The notes beneath the pieces were generated by a model, which was not told where the DNA came from, searched no databases, and saw only the letters and a program-made list of their open reading frames with translations. From Paracyclopina nana (Eukaryota; Arthropoda; Copepoda; Cyclopoida; Cyclopettidae), in contig JAGUCH010000006.1 of NCBI GenBank assembly GCA_019096065.1, positions 4,422,001 to 4,486,000 on the forward strand: a DNA stretch of 64,000 nt, read 5' to 3'. Each line of letters begins with the position of its first letter. The first letter of the stretch is position 1. Both the position numbers and the translations under genes were made by a program. Positions 25,735 to 36,200 of this stretch are shown here, piece after piece.

Positions 25735-26290
25735 TGTCGTGGCCCGCAATCTCCTGGAAAGTTGCCCTCAAAAATGTTGGTGGGGATCGCTATGCGAACG
25801 GATTTTAGCAATGCTAAACAACCAAGGCTAGTCAAAGTCAAGACAAGAGGAATGGAAGCAAGCTAGTGGATGGATTGAGCAATGCTCTAATCCAAAACCA
25901 TGACAAGTATGACTTATCAAAGCTCAAGCAACAAGTGACATGTAAATCATAAGCATAGAATAAATAAGCAATAAATTCAACTAAAGCAATGCTTCAAGAT
26001 GAATCCAGAGAGAATACACAGGTTATAACTTAATAGAGATGAGATGCAAAGGTTAAAGATGATTGGTAGTATAGGCAAACACAAAATAAATCCAAAATGG
26101 CAGAATCAGATTGACAAAAACAGGACTTCTATATTCTTTGGGGTTTTTGAGCACAGTGACGAAAATGGCGGTACAATGGCGGATTCTCAATAACAGCACG
26201 GAGATGAGATCGGGCAAGCCAGCAGCGCAGCGTAGCGTGGTCAGGCAGCGAGCGTGCGTGCGCAATGCGCACACTGGGCGGAACAAAACA
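25735..26290 (-). repeat. 3' LTR of the BEL/Pao element
   Basis: 556 bp, starting TGTCGTGG and ending AAAACA in the written strand; matched base for base by eye to the other LTR. Contains five GC-N3-GC inverted repeats at 25787, 25804, 25877, 25984 and 26258. Also contains two ATGGCGG words (26165 and 26176 region) that resemble YY1 sites. Confidence 0.95.
25871..25894. repeat. Extended LTR hairpin around a GC-AAT-GC core
   Basis: TGGATTGAGC pairs with GCTC, one bulged T, then AATCCA, across an AAT loop: ten base pairs with one bulge. It is the longest stem in the LTR and recurs in the right LTR at 39116-39139. Confidence 0.75.
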
Positions 26291-26294
26291 GCTG

Positions 26295-26303
26295 TCCCCC
26301 CTT
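26295..26303 (-). other. Polypurine tract
   Basis: In element sense, AAGGGGGGA lies four bases before the 3' LTR. This is where the primer for plus-strand DNA synthesis is expected. It is short but correctly placed. Confidence 0.65.
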
Positions 26304-26334
26304 GGAGACCGTAGAGGCCGTGGCGAGGCTGGCC

Positions 26335-29300
26335 TTAAGGCCAACTCGTAGTAAAGGCCACGCATCGGTTCTCCAAGACATAAGTAGTGGTGTTGTTGTC
26401 CTGGATCATCCTGTTGAAAGGCACCAAAGCTAGGCGATCACCTTGCCTAGCCAGATGAAGGCCAATTCCCTCGTGGAGCCTGAACAAGTCCAGGTGCAAG
26501 ATGCTGCACAACGCTGTCTCTTCCAAGAGCTGCAAGTATGGCTTCTTGGTCTCTGATGGCTTGTGGTGGATGGCAAGATGGCCGAGCTCTGCGCACAAGG
26601 TGCACCTCTTCAGGAGGTCCTCGCATACAAACACAGTATGTGTGCGAGGTGAGCCGCATTGCGGATTGATGCAGAGCACGGGGCCTGCATTGCAGCCATC
26701 CTTCAAGTGATCAAAGGATCCACAACGCTTGCAATAGTGGGGCGCATTGCGTCCACCTTTAAAGATGACATCCATCACATCAGACCACGTCAGCTTGCCC
26801 GGAGCCTTCCTTACAATTGACATAAAGGCCAAGGCGAGCTCCTTTGAGACCAAATGCAGATCAATGGCATAAGACTTCCCCTTCTTGAAGTAAGTCCTGG
26901 TGGCAGTCACACTGTTGATGGCACTCGATTCGCACTCGAGCAGCCACATCCACTCGGCAAAGACGCCATCCTCGCAATGCGAGGATGCTGGGTTGGGCTC
27001 GACCTTGTTGAAGGGCCTCAAGTTGTCGTCAGTCTTCTTGAGTTGCCCAGGGGCCTTGAGGTTGCGGATGCGATCCATGGCAAAATGGGCATGGCGCAAT
27101 GCGTCAACTTTGTGCCCAAAATTGTGCCTGAGGAGGCCGCGAGCCGTGAGCGTGAAGATCGCTCCAAAGGTCAGGGCGTGGTTCATCCAGACAAACATTT
27201 GCTGCTTGGCAGTCCACGTCCCTGGCGGCTTGCTGAGGTCATCCTCTTCTCTGAGGTATTCGAACCTCTTTTGGCTCCCCTGCGGGTTGACATGAATGTC
27301 GCTTCGGCGCTTGGCGCTCCGCTGCACAGGCACACCTTCAGTTCCAAGCCTCTCCGCGAGATAAGTCACATTTGACTTCATCTCAGCTGCTTTGACACCA
27401 GCTTGCGGGAAGAGGATGAGGCTGATGGTGTTGATATCGCATTTTGCCCTGATGTCAAGTCCCAACATGGCGTATCGCTTCTCTTGATCCATATTGAAGC
27501 CAGCAACCCGCATTGCGGGGTGCTCCAGCAAGTCAATGATGTCCTTCGGAATCTTCGCCCCCTTGAACACTCCATTGCCTCCTTCGCCACCATAGTTGCT
27601 GTGGATGATGAGCAACGTGCTCCGGCTGCCCACAGCTAACACAGTGTAGCAACCGTCAGTGGGCTTGCCCTTGACTGCCATGCCAGCCTGAACTAGCGCA
27701 GGGAGAGTCCAGCTGTACATGTGGCTGGAGAGGATGCGGTAATGGTGGGCCTCCCTAAAATAGCCTAGCCTCTCCAGCTTGTCCTTCACAGCAGTCCACT
27801 GTTCATCACCCTCCAGCAAAACAACATTTCTTCTAGCCCCTTCCAATCTGCAATCCCATGGGCCCTCGCGCATCTTGATGTGCTTGAGCACATCCTCCAA
27901 GAAGTAGGCCGAGTAGCACAACTCACCATCTTTTCCGCGGAGCTGAGCATCCAGGGGAGCCTCCTCAAACCGTCTGAGGACGCACTCGATGAGGCTGCAG
28001 GGGGCTTCGTCCTCACCGTCGAGCAATGCTCTAACCCGTGGGCATGGAGGGGCCACATACTCATTGCTCACTGCAGGTGATGGGCGAACAGCAGGGGTGT
28101 GCGGGACTGACTCCCGCAATGCGGAAGCCAGCAGGTCAGGGTTGGCAAATGGGTCTGCCAGGGTGGAAATGGTGGCATCCAGGTTGAAGTGGTACCAATA
28201 TCGCTGTACCCATTCTGGAATCTTCTCGGCATCGGTGGGGAGGGGCAGAGCGAGGACTTGTTGGAGGCATTGATCTTCTCCCGGGGGCGTGGCACCAAAC
28301 ATGCCCAATGTGAGGGCCCTTGCAAAGGCCTTGCGTGCTTCCCATGCTTGGGAGGCGCGTTCCAGGTCACTTCCAGTGAGGGGGGCTCTTCTTAGAGGAT
28401 TGATCCTTGGGTTGGCAAAAATGCACTCCAGCTCATAGTCATCATACACCTGGATGAGGTTGGGGTGGCACGTTGACATGATGACAAGTGGACATTTTCC
28501 ACGGCTGAAAGCACCAATGCGTGTGCTATCCTGCTTGGAGGCCAAGGCTGCTGCAGCCGCTCGCTCAGCCTCAGAACGAGGCTCATCGGGGTCACGGGGT
28601 CCATAAGTGAGCGAGTTGCCCAAGAAAGCAATGCCAGGATCACAATAATGGCGGAGGAGGACGTCACCCTTCAAATTCGCGGCCTCGTCCTCAAACAAAA
28701 CCTCTCTGGCGTTGAGAGAGTCGCACAGGACTCGAATGTGGGGGGCGAGCAATGCTCGTCGCTCCACAAACTTGCATGGCAAGGTGAGCCCTGTAAGAAA
28801 GGACAACAAATTATTACTTGAGTTGTTGGACGGGTTGTCATCAATGCTGCCATAGCTGCCGCTCTGGAACGCAAACTCGAGAACAAACCGATCTTCCTCC
28901 TCAGTGACTGGATTCAGCTCCAGCCTTGGTGGAGTTGAGTTGGGCCTCCCTAACCTTGAGTGGATTGGCACACGGTTGCTGCTGCTGCGCGAGACTCTTG
29001 ATGAAGCATCTGCTCTCAATGGTCTTGAAATGCGCCCTGAAGATGCCCTTGAGCTTGAGCCAGAAGAGCGTGACGCATGGCGTCTGCGTGAGCTTTCTCG
29101 ATGATCAGAATTGGTGCGATCTCGACGGCGACTTCGATGATCATCATCCGGCGCAGTTATTCGAGTTCTTGTTCTTGACGGAGGTGGGGGTGGTGGCGGC
29201 CTCATGATGACACTATTGAGCTTACGAGGTGGTGATGGAGAGGATGAATCTCCTTCGCGATCATCAGTACCATCCATGGGTGAGTCTTTCGAACTTGTGG

Positions 29301-29844
29301 CCGGCGGTGGAACAGAGAGGTCTTTTATTGAGTTCAAATCCAGCATAGGAACGTCTTGCTTATTTCCGCGAGGTGGAGCTGATGACGATGAACGACTCGA
29401 GGGAGAAAACTCGGCCATCAGCTGCTCATACTCCTGTTCGTATTCTTGCTGATTCACAGAGATGTGATCTTCACCATCGACCGAGTCCAGAACACTATGG
29501 GAGACACTCTGGACGCTTGGCGGTCCCCCCGTTGGGGATGATAGAAGAAGGTGGTCATTGACATTTTGATCACACTCCATGGGTTCTTCGTCATTCTTGC
29601 TTTCAGCAGCAACGGCAGCACGAGTAGCAATGCTAAACTCATTATTACCTGTAGTAGCAATGCTACGAGATGTTGATGCGAGGTCCATGAGGCTATCGTA
29701 CTCCGACAGATTGATGACGACATTTTCTTTGGGCTGCTCGGGTGGAACCTCTGGTGGGGCATCTGTAGGTTGGAGTGGAGGCCGAGCTATAGCTTCGACC
29801 TCCTGCACTGTTTCGTCGAGGATATTTGTCACGATGTCACTCAT
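26335..29844 (-). CDS. Retrotransposon ORF2: zinc-knuckle protein with exonuclease-like region
   Basis: 1169 aa, starting at an ATG 361 nt after the gag-pol stop and ending 44 nt before the 3' LTR. Residues 1-200 are acidic and Ser/Pro-rich; a proline run near 218 precedes an Arg/Ser-rich stretch (about 235-300). Residues ~700-860 resemble a DEDD 3'-5' exonuclease pattern (strands, PKDIIDLLEHPAMRVAGFNMD near 770-786, then AKCDINT near 800), but the usual DxE motif is not seen, so it may be inactive. At C1038 a CX2CX4HX4C knuckle (CKRCGSFDHLKDGC) begins, followed by further Cys/His pairs to ~1091. No signal peptide or membrane segment is visible, so it is not an obvious envelope protein. It may bind element RNA; function is unknown. 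Confidence 0.85.
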   Translation of the reverse strand: MSDIVTNILDETVQEVEAIARPPLQPTDAPPEVPPEQPKENVVINLSEYDSLMDLASTSRSIATTGNNEFSIATRAAVAAESKNDEEPMECDQNVNDHLLLSSPTGGPPSVQSVSHSVLDSVDGEDHISVNQQEYEQEYEQLMAEFSPSSRSSSSAPPRGNKQDVPMLDLNSIKDLSVPPPATSSKDSPMDGTDDREGDSSSPSPPRKLNSVIMRPPPPPPPSRTRTRITAPDDDHRSRRRDRTNSDHRESSRRRHASRSSGSSSRASSGRISRPLRADASSRVSRSSSNRVPIHSRLGRPNSTPPRLELNPVTEEEDRFVLEFAFQSGSYGSIDDNPSNNSSNNLLSFLTGLTLPCKFVERRALLAPHIRVLCDSLNAREVLFEDEAANLKGDVLLRHYCDPGIAFLGNSLTYGPRDPDEPRSEAERAAAAALASKQDSTRIGAFSRGKCPLVIMSTCHPNLIQVYDDYELECIFANPRINPLRRAPLTGSDLERASQAWEARKAFARALTLGMFGATPPGEDQCLQQVLALPLPTDAEKIPEWVQRYWYHFNLDATISTLADPFANPDLLASALRESVPHTPAVRPSPAVSNEYVAPPCPRVRALLDGEDEAPCSLIECVLRRFEEAPLDAQLRGKDGELCYSAYFLEDVLKHIKMREGPWDCRLEGARRNVVLLEGDEQWTAVKDKLERLGYFREAHHYRILSSHMYSWTLPALVQAGMAVKGKPTDGCYTVLAVGSRSTLLIIHSNYGGEGGNGVFKGAKIPKDIIDLLEHPAMRVAGFNMDQEKRYAMLGLDIRAKCDINTISLILFPQAGVKAAEMKSNVTYLAERLGTEGVPVQRSAKRRSDIHVNPQGSQKRFEYLREEDDLSKPPGTWTAKQQMFVWMNHALTFGAIFTLTARGLLRHNFGHKVDALRHAHFAMDRIRNLKAPGQLKKTDDNLRPFNKVEPNPASSHCEDGVFAEWMWLLECESSAINSVTATRTYFKKGKSYAIDLHLVSKELALAFMSIVRKAPGKLTWSDVMDVIFKGGRNAPHYCKRCGSFDHLKDGCNAGPVLCINPQCGSPRTHTVFVCEDLLKRCTLCAELGHLAIHHKPSETKKPYLQLLEETALCSILHLDLFRLHEGIGLHLARQGDRLALVPFNRMIQDNNTTTYVLENRCVAFTTSWP
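26967..26987. repeat. Longest internal GC-N3-GC inverted repeat (9-bp stem)
   Basis: CATCCTCGC and GCGAGGATG flank an AAT loop inside the ORF2 coding sequence. It is a perfect stem and the longest uninterrupted member of the dispersed family. Confidence 0.85.
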
Positions 29845-30205
29845 TTTAACAATTTTCAGACACAGTTATTTTCACGGCTCCGGAATATCACGTCGGAGGA
29901 AAAGGAAACGATTCAGCTGACAAAACTAGTTGAGCTCATGGTAAAACTATGAGAAGGGCAGCTGTGCATTGCACTGCCGGGCCGACATGGCTAACCATGA
30001 CGCAGCATTGCTGCGCAAGATTTTTGTCATCTCACGCAACCTTCCTAGCACGGACTTTTTTGCGATTTTTACACGAGAGAGCAATGAGAGCAATGCTCCA
30101 ATAATAATACGAATCGTAAATGGAAACAGAAATAGAATGTTTTGAGCATGGCTCAATAAAATGCGCATTGCGCTGACTAGAAATTTTGTTGGCATAAGTG
30201 ATTAC
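29845..30205 (-). promoter_or_regulatory. Pol-ORF2 spacer packed with hairpins
   Basis: 361 nt containing stem-3-nt-loop repeats at 29964-29974, 30001-30015, 30088-30098, 30142-30156 and 30163-30173, with a related TCGCA-CAG-TGCGA at 30221-30233 just inside gag-pol. A possible splice acceptor (TTTTGTCAG in element sense) precedes ORF2. It may control subgenomic expression of ORF2; this is inference. Confidence 0.55.
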
Positions 30206-33200
30206 TCACAGATTTCCTTTTCGCACAGTGCGATTGGAGAGAATTGGTAGTCCAGACTCTTCTTCACTGGCATTCATCTTTCTGATGCAAAACAGACTAT
30301 TTTGATAACGATCCAAATTTTGGGAGTCCATTTCTCCAATGCGATCAAGGAAATCAAGGTTAGGAACAGCGGGATCTTCTCCTGGCTTGTTGTAGACAAC
30401 AAATTCATCAAAATCACGGAACACAGCCAGTGGGATCAGATATTGAGTTGATTTTTCATAATAAACAGGCTCATGTTCTCCAGGGGGTACCATCTTGACA
30501 ACTGCACGACGACATTCCCCATCTTGGTCACGAATAGCCTTGTGGATGATTCCAAGTGGCCAATAATACCTTTTGTGGAAGTGAGGCTTCTCCAGCACAG
30601 CCACAACATCGCCATGCGACAAGGTTTTCCGATGGTGCTGCCAAATGGGCATTTTCCTGATGTGTTCCACCAGCTCTTGTGACCAAAAATCCCATAAAGA
30701 CTGCAATGCAGTTTCGATGACTTTGTATCGTTGTTCCAGAGTTGCCAAGGTGGTTGGATCGATCACTGGAACTACGTCACCTGGAGGGCCACGAGTCAGA
30801 AAATGATTTGGCGTGAGAAAATGCCCTTCCACTTCGCCAATTGGCCTTCCATTGATGAAGCCTTCCGCCTTAATGACAGCATATCGAAAGTCTTCAATTT
30901 GCGTGGATTTTCTCCCAAATTCTCGATAAAGAGCTTTCTTGAATATCTTTATAGCTGCCTCTCCAAGTCCATTGAAGTTGGGTGAAAGCGGAGGAGAAAG
31001 CGTCCAATTGACCACTCCTGCTTGCCCAGCAAATTGCCGCAATGAGTCCCAGTCAACCACTTTGAGCTTTTCAATCATTTCTTGGTAGTTGGGGTTGACA
31101 CGAATATCTTCTCTGACTCCAAGAAAATTGCTGCCATTGTCACTACGTAGGGTGTGCGGGCAACCTCGACGAGCAATAAACATTTCCAGAGCTCGCATGA
31201 GCGAGGCTGAGGTCATATCGTAGAGCTCTTCACAATGAATGGCCTTAGAATGCATGCAGATGAAAACCACGACATACATCTTGTATTCAGAGCGATTGAA
31301 TTGAGTCATGAATGGCCCACACATGTCAAATGAGGTGTACCTAAATGGCAGAAATTCTGTCAGTGGCACAGCATGTGGAGGCAGCAGGCCCATGTGAGGT
31401 GGCAATGCCACGAGTCGGTGTCTTGCACACATCGCGCAATTGTTGAGGATGTCCGTCATGATCCTCTTTCCTCCTGGGATGCAATATTTCAGTTGAGCTT
31501 CACTCAGGTATCTGAGCCTTCCAAGTCCATGGCCAAGTTTCTTATGGTAGTCTTCCAGGATGAGTCTTCGCCCTTCTCCAGGAACAATCAATTGCCTTCG
31601 GCCTATCCACTGGACTGGTGAAGAATCGAGACGGCCTTTTGTTCTGAGCTCGCCATGCGAGTAAAGAACAGGATCAAGCTTGGCTAACCTGCTGCCTCTT
31701 GGCCAGATTTGGTACTTGAAGAAGTGGTCGAGCTCTTTGCCATAAGCCTCCTGCTGCAGCCAGACAGCAATGGTGCTTTCACAGAAAGAGAACTCCTCGG
31801 CACTGATCTCACCTTCAGGAGCTACATCTGAGCAATAATTGAAAGTGAAAGCCCAACGACGTGCATAGCACAAGGCGCGCACTGCGCGAATCCAAGAGTT
31901 GAGTTTTGAGAGGTCGACATGACATGGGTTAAAACGCATATAATGCCACATGGCTCTTGTTGCAGCAGAAGCTTTGAGGTGACTTGGAACGTGATAACCA
32001 CCCAATTTTTCAAATTGCGCGATCAAGACCGTTTTCTTTATTATTTTCTTGGTCTTCCTATCACCCTTGCCAGTGCGCTCGTACTTTTCCAGGGCCGCTC
32101 TTTCATCATCAGTGATGTTGGGGTCCCAGCGTGGAAACCTGGAATCTGGTCCTCTCAAGAACCTTGGTCCATGTATCCATAAGTCCGAGTCAGCAAGCTC
32201 AGCAATGCTGTAGCCTCGCGAAACTAAATCCGCAGGATTCTGCTTTCCTGGTACGTGATGCCAACGATGGTTGATGGTCTTCTCCACAATGGCAGTCACT
32301 CTTCTTCCAACCCACTTTTTCCAGTGACAAGCGGGTTTACTGATCCAAGTTAAGGTGCACTGCGAATCTGTCCACAAATGAACCTCATCCACCCTGGATA
32401 AGGCTCCAAGAATATCTTCGCACAATTCAGCACCAATAACACAGCCTTCGAGCTCCATTTCAGGCATTGAACGAGTTGCAGAAATGGTGGCCACTTTCAT
32501 TCGCGATGCGAGCAGAGTGCAGTCATAAGTGCCATCATCAAATTCTGCACGAATGTACGCACATGCGCCTTTTGCTAGCTCGCTAGCGTCAGAAAAGATG
32601 TGCAATGAGAGCTTCTTGGCAGGCCTAGAGCGCATGGCGCGAGGAATGCGAAAAACTTCAACTCTACTGACTTCATTAACATATTCAGCCCAATCTTTCA
32701 GGATTTTGTCCACCTCATGAGACTCAAGCATCTCCAAGGCTGTATCCCAGTCAATGTCATAAACAGTCTTGAGCACATTGACACGCTGAATAAGGAGGCG
32801 TCCGCGAACAATCAGTGGAGACAAAAGGCCAAGAGGATCAAATAGCCGTGGTACAAATTGACACATCAAAGGTAGAGTTACCGGCGCATTGCGCATAAAC
32901 TCAGTACAAGGAGGTTGAAACACAATTTGATCACCCTCACAGTCAATGTACATACCTAAGGCCTTGGTGATGTCAGCATTCTCAGAAGACACAATGAATC
33001 CTTTCAGTCTATGATCTTCCTCGATGTCCTCCAGAACTTGGTCAGCATTGCTGCCCCATTTTCTGAAAGGCATACCTCCTTTCTCTCCTAAGTCCAAAAT
33101 TTGTCTCACAGTTTCACGTCCTTCTTCAATATTTTCGACCGAAGCAAATACATCATCTACATAGAGTGCAGTATCGAGAACTTTGAACCCCAGTGGATGA

Positions 33201-36200
33201 CTTTCTTGATATTTGGAGATGTGGTGTTTGACTGCAAAACTTGCCATGCAAGGTGCACTTGTGGTGCCAAACACAACAGAGCTTGCTTCATAATGAACAC
33301 CATTCCAAACAAAGCGATGATATTTTCGTGAGTCAGGGTCGAGCTTGAATCGTAAGAACATCTTGCTGATGTCCGTGACAATGATAATAGGTTTTTCGCG
33401 GGCTCCAATCAGAATGTCAAACACGTCCTTCTGAAGCTTTGGTCCTGGTAACAGGGCGTCGTTGAGGCTTTTTCCATTATGTTGACGTGATCCATCGAAA
33501 ACTACCCTCACGGGCATTGAAGGCTTGTCCCGACGCTCAACAAGAAGCCAATCGAGGTAATAACCATCATTTATGTCATCTATTTCAGGATCAAGCTCGC
33601 GAATAAATCCAAGTTCCAGCCAGTCCTTGAGTTCTTGAGTGGCCTTTTCGTAGGTGGGAAGATCGAACAACTTCAGCCTTCTTTCCACGGCAGCAGTGGA
33701 CTTCATAACCGCAATGCGGTTGCAGCTGAAGCTTGGTTCATCAGGACGCCACATGGGACTCATTTGATACTCATGATTGTCGAGTTGAGTGATGGTTTTG
33801 GTGAGAATATCAAGGGCGCGCTTGTCATTGACACTAAGCATTGCTTGTGGTTGATGGGTGACAGGAAAATCAGACTCCCAGAGAGCTTTCAGCAGCTCTG
33901 AGGGCGGGGGAATATCTTTTCCGAAACAATTATCGCATGGCGGAGGATCGCTTGGTGGCAAATCCGGATTGGCATTGTTGTCGGGCAACCCCACCATACC
34001 CATCATAACCCCGAAATGAGAAGCACCTCTCACCTGATCAGGGGTGTAGTACGTGATCACCCTTCCCAATTGACAGTCGTAAACATAAGGCTCTCCATCT
34101 TGCTTGTGGACAATTCTCTCAGGCATGATGAGATTGTAGTAGTCAATACCAATCAGTAGCTCTGGGCAAGGAGGCGTGGCATACGTGGGCAGGCTTAGGT
34201 TCTTCAGGTACTCAAACTTCTTCTTCAGTCGGGACAGCGGTGGAACGGACACAGATGAAGGCATATTTTCGATGGTGTGCAAACCGAGCAGATGATCTTG
34301 GCCTCCTTCAGTGGGCTTTACCAGGATGGAGACTGCATTACTGACCACATTTACAGTGGTGGCGATCATCTTAAGAACTTGATCATCAGATACTCCTTCC
34401 AGTCCCAATCGCTTGGCGAGTGAGGCTGACACCAAGGAAAGCTGAGCACCAGTGTCAAGGAAGGCATTCACCTTGATGTATTTCCCTGGTGCTTTTGGAT
34501 TGGCAACAAGGACTGGTACCACACAAAAACTGAGTAGCTCTCGATTGGTGGTTGGCCTCGATGATGCGCCATGCGCACTGTCGGTACTGGTGCTGGCCAC
34601 ACTCTTCACATTTGATGGTGGTTCAGCTCCAAGGGAAGTTCCAGGTTTTGAGAGCTTGGCATGAAGAATGGCAGGATCACTTTCCACAATGCTCATATAA
34701 GGATAAGGTCCAAGCGGAAATGACAACTCTTTTTTCACAAGTTGACTTTCAATGGAGCTTCCAGGATCCTTGAAGTTGCGAGGTTCATCATCGCCTCCAT
34801 CATCATCAGAATCCAGAAGTTGGCTCTGACCATCTTCAGCATGGCTGAGTGGTAGAGAGGTGAAATGCAGGTTGGGAGTCAGAGGCTTCTTTTCTTCATT
34901 CAGCTCCTCCTTGAGTGGATCCATGTGATCACCTGGCATTTGATTCACCCTGGCTGCAAGATTCATTTGGCTAATAACCTGAGTGAGGGATGCCACAGCC
35001 TTTTCCAGATTGGCATTGCCAGAGGGAGCTGACACAGGATCACCGCGTGGCGGTGGCTGAGGTGCGGTCGCATCTGCCTTGAAGGGATCCTTTTGGCCTT
35101 CATCACTCTTGTCCTTGTGATCCCAGGCACCATGAAGTCTAGTATGATGGCTTTCCGATTGACATTTGTCACACTTCCAATTGCGGATGCACTCTTTGGT
35201 AGTGTGAACACCTGCCATGCAGCGTAAACATGCCTTGAATTTGAAACATTTTACTGCTTGACCGCGAGGAGACATTGCCAAGATGCTTGGACAATTATAG
35301 AACCGGTGCTCTGATGAGCCGCATTCAGGACATTTGGCAAAATATCGTTGATCAGTTTTGGTCACCGTGAGAACAATAAAGGAGTCGCCACCGCTTTGCG
35401 GTACGAGCATGTCCTCAACATCGTCACCTTCCTGGCAAGGTAACTGCTCCTCTGATTGCAGTTCTTGTCTCACATGAAAATTGTGCACCGGTTCAGATTG
35501 CAAATAAGATGGAAACGGAGATTGCGCTTCATATTGATTCACTGCGACCTTAGCACGCGGTCGCGTTGCGACTGCTCCAGGGTTTGCTATGGCATGCGAC
35601 CTCAGGATGCTCAGCCGTCTGTTGCACCACTGATCAAACAAGTTGCTAGTCATGTAGGTGGTGGTTCCATCTCCACGTGAGCTGAGATACCTGTCGAGAT
35701 CATCTCGCGTTGCGAGCGTCATAGGCAGAGTTCGAAATATGTAAGAGTCATGAAGATCCATAGGCACATTCAGTCCTGGATGACCCCAATTGCTGCGGAC
35801 ATGCCTGTAGATGTTGGATACCAAGATTTTGGCAGCCATGACGCTCGATGAGCTCTGGAAATCCAAGGGTGCCATATTGGTCATCTTCTGAATGAGGCAG
35901 TCCATCTGCAGCTTCGGGCAGCCATAGTCATTTTGGAGGACTTCCAAGCAGTAGAGGTAGCTCTCCTCAGTCTGAGGTTGGCTGGCTACAAAGTCTCCAG
36001 CTGGTCCTCCACGAGTCAAGTCCATCAGCCTGTTGAATTTCTCAGGCCAGGAGCTGGCCGGATTCTCGTGCACCAGAGCCTTGAACTGATCACGAAAGGT
36101 GACAAAACTGGAAATATCCTCACCCGTAAATCTTGCAAGATTGACTGCGGGTAGCTTTGCTCCAAAACGGGCAGCTAGGCTTGGGTGATTGTTGATCAAA

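Noticed and set aside
26053..26286. 77-codon minus-strand frame repeated in both LTRs
   Set aside because: Its first codon is not ATG, and it is duplicated only because the LTRs are identical.
26900..27375. Plus-strand frames overlapping retrotransposon ORF2
   Set aside because: Mirror frames of a real GC-rich coding region.
26335..29844. ORF2 as an envelope gene
   Set aside because: No signal peptide, membrane anchor or cleavage-site pattern is visible, while zinc knuckles and an RS-rich region are.
31192..31205. CTCGC-ATGA-GCGAG and other stems with 4- or 5-nt loops in the element
   Set aside because: Kept out of the main count because the loop is not 3 nt; possibly diverged members.
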